This document shows positions 50,834 through 54,291 of a DNA stretch of 54,291 nucleotides, piece after piece (within the stretch, counting starts at the first letter, position 1; each line of letters opens with the position of its first letter). The stretch spans positions 1 to 54,291 of the forward strand of contig NZ_PEBS01000040.1 in the NCBI RefSeq assembly GCF_002869965.1. Reading direction: 5' to 3'. Source of the stretch: Janthinobacterium sp. ROICE36 (GTDB lineage Bacteria; Pseudomonadota; Gammaproteobacteria; Burkholderiales; Burkholderiaceae_D). A model generated the notes under the pieces. The model made no database searches and was not told the origin of the DNA. It worked only from the letters and a program-made list of their open reading frames with translations. The translations under genes were made by a program, and so were the position numbers.

Positions 50834-52879
50834 ATGACCTTGCTGCCGGTGTCGGATTACCTTGGTGACAGCGCCGCCCTGTGCGATGCCGTCGTGCGTT
50901 TGCGTGGCCCCGCGCTGGTGGCCGAACTGGGCCGCATCGCCAGTGTCGTGATGGCCAGCCCGCATGGCCAGTTCCTGCCTGCGGCCAGCATGGACGCCGC
51001 TGCAGCGTCCGCGCTGTTTGCGCGCGATACGCCCGCCTTGCTGCAGGAAATCAGTTTCGACGGCCATTGCTTCGGCCATTTCAGCGTGGCTGGACGCAGC
51101 CTGTACAGCGACGTCGACCGGCGCCACCTGGCCAGCCTGGCCTTGCTGACGGCCGGTGTGCTGCAGGTGCATTCGCTGGCGCAACGTTCCACGCATGCCT
51201 ACGCACAAGTCGAAGCCTTGCTGGCGCAGCAGACGCAAATCCTCGACCAGTTGCATGAATCCGTGCTGACGATGGACTTGACCGGCTACATCACCAGCTG
51301 GAACAAGGGCGCCGAGCGCCTGTTCGGCTATACCTCGGTGGAAGCCGTGGGGCGCAACATCCTGTTCCTGTACGACGATGAAGACACGGGTTTCCACGAC
51401 GCCTTCCTGGAGCAGGGCGGACGGCTGATGGAAGTGCGCCGCCGAAAGAAGTCAGGCGAAATCTTCTGGGCCAGCCTGTCCTTGTCGCCGCTGCAGGACA
51501 TGGACGACAAGCCCATCGGACTCATCGCCTACCTGACGGACATCACGGAACGCAAGCTGGCCGAAGAGCGCCTGCACCACCTGGCGTATTACGACCCGCT
51601 GACCAGCCTGCCCAACCGCACCTTGCTGGCCAAGCTGGTCGACCAGGCCCTTTCCGTGGCGCAGCGCAGCAAGATGCTCGGCTGCGTGCTGTTTATCGAC
51701 CTGAACCGTTTTAAGCTGATCAACGACACCCTGGGCCGGCGCATCGGCGACGAATTGCTGCGCCAGGTCTCGCTGCGTTTCCGCAAGGTATTGCGCGACC
51801 AGGACCTGGTGGCGCGCCTGGGCGGCGACGAGTTCGCCGTTGGTTTGTTCGACATCGGCCAGCATTTCGAGGCCAGCATGGTGGCGCAAAAGCTGCTCGC
51901 TTCCCTGGTACAACCGTTTCTGATCGAAGGCCACGACTTGCGCGTGGGCGCCAGCATCGGCATCAGCGTCTACCCGCAGGATGGGCAGGATGCGGAAACC
52001 CTGCTGCGCCTGGCCGACATCGCCATGTACCGCGCCAAGCAGGACAGCGGCGGCGAAGCGGAAAGCGTGGCCTTTTACAGTCAGGACATGAATCTGGGCA
52101 TGCAGGCACGCATGCGCCTGGAAACAGGCTTGCGCCAGGCATTGTCGGAACAGCAATTGTTGCTGCACTACCAGCCGAAATACGCCTTGGGCAGCGGCCG
52201 CATCATCGGCGCCGAAGCCCTGGTGCGCTGGCTCCACCCGCAGCACGGCATGATCCCACCCGCCGAGTTTATTCCCCTGGCCGAATCGACGGGCCTGGTG
52301 GTGCAGGTGGGCGAATGGGTGCTGGAAGCGGCTTGCGCCCAGGCGCAGGCGTGGAAACTGGCCGGCCTGCCTCCCATCCGTCTGGCTGTCAACGTTTCCG
52401 CGCGCGAATTCACCTCGGCCCTGCCCACCAGGGTGGCCACTACTCTGGCCCGCTACGGCCTCGATGCAGCCTGGCTGGAGCTGGAAATCACGGAAAGCAC
52501 CCTGATGCACAACATCGAGCGCGTGATCGGCATCATGGACCGCATCACGGCGCTGGGCGTAGCCCTGTCACTGGACGACTTCGGCACCGGTTACTCAAGC
52601 TTGTCCTACCTCAAGCGTTTCCCCATCAACACGCTCAAGATCGACCGCTCGTTCACCACCGGCATCCCGACAGACGCCAGCGACTGCGCCATCGCCAGTA
52701 CCATCATCAGCATTGCCCAGCAGCTGCACCATAAAGTGATCGCGGAAGGCGTAGAAACGGCGGAGCAGCTGGCCTTCCTGAAGAGTTCTGGCTGCGACGA
52801 AGTGCAAGGCTATCTGTTCTCGCGCCCGCTGCCGGCGGTGGAGTTTGAAAGAGCGTTGCGGCAAAACTGGGGCCTGTAG
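50834..52879 (+). CDS. PAS-GGDEF-EAL c-di-GMP enzyme
   Basis: The 681-residue cytoplasmic protein has a roughly 130-residue GAF-like N-terminal part, PAS at about 135-245 (MDLTGYITSWNKGAERLFGYT), GGDEF at 330-334 and EAL from about 425 (EALVRW at 461, then DDFGTGYSS, KIDRSF and AEGVE). An RDQD inhibition site stands exactly five residues before GGDEF, so cyclase feedback is likely. Both catalytic motifs are intact. ATG 50834 is preferred; the open frame back to 50684 lies in the HDOD gene. Confidence 0.93.
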   Translation: MTLLPVSDYLGDSAALCDAVVRLRGPALVAELGRIASVVMASPHGQFLPAASMDAAAASALFARDTPALLQEISFDGHCFGHFSVAGRSLYSDVDRRHLASLALLTAGVLQVHSLAQRSTHAYAQVEALLAQQTQILDQLHESVLTMDLTGYITSWNKGAERLFGYTSVEAVGRNILFLYDDEDTGFHDAFLEQGGRLMEVRRRKKSGEIFWASLSLSPLQDMDDKPIGLIAYLTDITERKLAEERLHHLAYYDPLTSLPNRTLLAKLVDQALSVAQRSKMLGCVLFIDLNRFKLINDTLGRRIGDELLRQVSLRFRKVLRDQDLVARLGGDEFAVGLFDIGQHFEASMVAQKLLASLVQPFLIEGHDLRVGASIGISVYPQDGQDAETLLRLADIAMYRAKQDSGGEAESVAFYSQDMNLGMQARMRLETGLRQALSEQQLLLHYQPKYALGSGRIIGAEALVRWLHPQHGMIPPAEFIPLAESTGLVVQVGEWVLEAACAQAQAWKLAGLPPIRLAVNVSAREFTSALPTRVATTLARYGLDAAWLELEITESTLMHNIERVIGIMDRITALGVALSLDDFGTGYSSLSYLKRFPINTLKIDRSFTTGIPTDASDCAIASTIISIAQQLHHKVIAEGVETAEQLAFLKSSGCDEVQGYLFSRPLPAVEFERALRQNWGL

Positions 52880-52959
52880 GGCTTCTACCTTGGCGTCTGC
52901 GCAGGTAGAGCCCACGGCCCTTGCCGCTGGGAAAAATTGGACCACGACAGTACTAGCCA

Positions 52960-52988
52960 TTGGTAAGCCACTGACCTTTATGTATAAT
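52960..52988 (+). promoter_or_regulatory. tRNA-Ser promoter
   Basis: TTGGTA (52960-52965) and TATAAT (52983-52988) are separated by 17 bases and stand 10 bases before the tRNA. Confidence 0.75.
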
Positions 52989-52998
52989 GCTGCCATCA

Positions 52999-53088
52999 GG
53001 AAGCGTGGCCGAGTGGTTGAAGGCACTAGTCTTGAAAACTAGCGACGGGTTACACTGTTCGTGAGTTCGAATCTCACCGCTTCCGCCA
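52999..53088 (+). tRNA. tRNA-Ser (TGA)
   Basis: The 90-base class II tRNA has acceptor arms GGAAGCG/CGCTTCC, anticodon loop CTTGAAA (anticodon TGA), a long variable arm, a T-loop GTTCGAATC and an encoded CCA. An integrase gene starts 63 bases downstream, so the 3' end is a likely attachment site. Confidence 0.97.
53060..53088 (+). other. Putative attachment-site half (3' end of tRNA-Ser)
   Basis: Tyrosine integrases commonly recombine within the T-arm and 3' end of a tRNA next to their own gene. No second copy of this stretch is visible inside the window; the other end would lie to the right. Confidence 0.45.
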
Positions 53089-53151
53089 GAATTGCATAAG
53101 TAGTTGATTTCCCTTATCTTACTGTTTCTAAAAGCGTTTTTGGAGACAGGT

Positions 53152-54177
53152 GTGACAAAACAGTGTGACAAAGATAAGGAAAACGCCTTGCCAAAGTACC
53201 TCTATCGTCGTGAGGACGGACGTAGTGTGAACTACTATGTTCGTCTTACCGCACCTACCTCCATCCAGCCTTTCCTTAATAAAAAAGACCATTCCTTTCG
53301 CTGCTCGACCGGCACTGCCGACTTGCGCCGCGCAAAAGTGATTGGCGCGGAAATTGTTGCCAAGAAGCGTCGCGAGTGGCATGACCTCCATGAAATGGCG
53401 GTAAAGCCAGAAGTGTTGGTGTCGACCCCGCTTACGAAGTCACTCATTCAGCAAATATGTGGTGCTCGTCTAAACTCATGGCTCCATACTGACAACAAAG
53501 AGCGATACGGCGATGCCGGGCTTGACGATGAACTTCTTCGTGAAATCGAGACATTCTGCAAGCATACCGATGCCGGCATGCGCAGTATTTTGGCCCAAGG
53601 GCGCTCCTCGTCGCGATGGGCTGATATTGTTGAGGCGGTCGATGACTGGAGCCTCACCTTGGGTTATAAACTCGAACAAACAGACCCTCTGTTCCCGGAC
53701 CTGATTCGTGCTTTTGCACAATCGGAGAAGAGTGCCCATGAGTTTATTGCTGCGCGCAACAATGGCGAGCAACCGGCTGAACAGAGCATGGCCCCCCAAG
53801 CTGGTACGTGCCTGTCTGCCATGAATGACGAATTCATCGCTTACAAATCGAAATTGGTGGGACCCAAACCACTCAGTATGGCAATCTCGATTTGGAACAA
53901 GTTCATTGACTTCAAAGGTGATGTCCTTCTTGATGAAGTAACGTCGAATGACGTGTATAAGTTCTTTGAATACAAATTGTTTAGCGCCCCCGAAAAATGG
54001 TCACAAAAATATGTTGACGGCCATGTAAAAAGGGCACTGAGCCAAATGTTCTCGCTTGCTCGTACCAAGGCGTTGATGAAGGGCGACAACCCTGTCGGTA
54101 AGGTTGAGTTGATGCCGAAGTTGGCCGAGGCAGAGCGTAAGAAAAGAGAAAATCCACGTTTCCCGGGGGTGTACTGA
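53152..54177 (+). pseudogene. Tyrosine integrase (DUF6538-type), truncated by an IS256-family element
   Basis: The open frame encodes 341 residues from GTG 53152, chosen for the GGAGACAGG site just upstream. It starts with a DUF6538-like segment (LPKYLYRREDGRSVNYYVRL), then a SAM-like core-binding region near 220-320 (LSMAISIWNKFIDFKGDVLLDEVTSNDVYKFFEY). It ends KRENPRFPGVY where the reading frame enters the IS. The whole catalytic domain with the R-H-R-Y residues is absent, so it cannot recombine. The rest may lie beyond the IS, outside the window. Confidence 0.85.
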
Positions 54178-54291
54178 ATTCTGTGTAAACGGTTTTTCGT
54201 TTAAGTCTGCGGTACCCGGTCTTCAAACTGGATGGCGAAGCGGTTCAGTGCCGCTTTCCAGTCCCGTATTGGCATCGTCCACTTCTTGCTA
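54163..54291 (-). mobile_element. IS256-family element, one end (partial)
   Basis: The element begins at about 54163-54166 with GGGGGTGTACTGAATTCTG, placed where the integrase similarity stops, and runs out of the window. Its transposase is read leftwards into this end. The exact first base is uncertain because no second end or target duplication can be compared. Confidence 0.75.
54201..54291 (-). CDS. IS256-family transposase, C-terminal fragment
   Basis: The last 29 codons before TAA (54201-54203) read on the minus strand include KKWTMPIRDWKAALNRFAIQ and end FEDRVPQT. The W....RDWKAALNRF tail is characteristic of IS256-family DDE transposases. The remainder, including the catalytic residues, lies to the right of the window, so I cannot tell whether the enzyme is intact. 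Confidence 0.88.
   Translation of the reverse strand, partial: SKKWTMPIRDWKAALNRFAIQFEDRVPQT

Overview
The window looks like a chromosomal segment of a GC-rich betaproteobacterium of the Oxalobacteraceae (Janthinobacterium/Duganella/Massilia type). This is inferred from protein character and gene order: ybgC-tolQRAB-pal-cpoB, ZTP riboswitch-glyA-nrdR, a minor-pilin/pilY1 cluster followed by ribDE, ribB-ribH-nusB, and ffs-dnaX-ybaB-recR. Most of it is conserved core genome. Both edges carry pieces of insertion sequences.

Layout. 1-242: right end of a DDE-transposase IS that has displaced the start codon of an NTF2-like gene. 0.6-3.4 kb: a membrane protein, an exported protein, a 7-unit CAGTCY hexamer array, a YigZ-family protein, a small conserved protein and an AraC regulator. 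3.4-8.9 kb: two tandem tRNA-Lys(TTT) pairs bracket a cargo-like block (MarR plus its operator, an EmrB/QacA-type exporter, a XenA-like ene-reductase divergent from an ArsR-type regulator, an acyltransferase). 8.9-14.4 kb: the complete tol-pal operon on the minus strand. 14.6-16.8 kb: glyA behind a ZTP riboswitch, then nrdR. 17.0-24.3 kb: pilV-pilW-pilX-pilY1-pilE-fimT, mostly with 4-base overlaps. 24.3-30.6 kb: riboflavin genes ribD, ribE, ribB (with a degenerate RibA domain) and ribH, then nusB; an unrecognised Ala/Gln-rich gene and an OsmC-family gene sit inside this run. 30.7-33.6 kb: a membrane-anchored lytic transglycosylase and ubiD, separated by an AT-rich region with an 18-bp perfect palindrome. 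33.7-38.6 kb: 4.5S RNA, dnaX, ybaB, recR and a CoA-transferase. 38.6-44.7 kb: an esterase-like lipoprotein facing a hybrid histidine kinase plus REC-PAS-GGDEF-EAL regulator pair. 44.9-49.4 kb: ybdD and cstA (pyruvate/peptide uptake), divergent from a Cache-domain kinase and NarL-type regulator. 49.7-52.9 kb: an HDOD protein and a PAS-GGDEF-EAL protein. 53.0-54.3 kb: tRNA-Ser(TGA), a tyrosine integrase truncated by an IS256-family element, and the start of what is probably a genomic island.

How it fits together. The housekeeping blocks cover envelope integrity, one-carbon/nucleotide supply, riboflavin and ubiquinone cofactors, and recombination/replication. Surface and signalling genes (type IV pilus assembly, three c-di-GMP or HDOD proteins, two two-component systems) suggest control of motility, attachment and carbon-source response. 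The stretches most worth a second look are the 5-kb block between the duplicated tRNA-Lys pairs, the tRNA-Ser/integrase/IS junction, the rib-locus orphan gene with a possible leader peptide upstream of ribB, and the cstA-linked two-component system with a direct repeat in the divergent promoter region. I found no CRISPR array, recognisable defence system or secondary-metabolite cluster.
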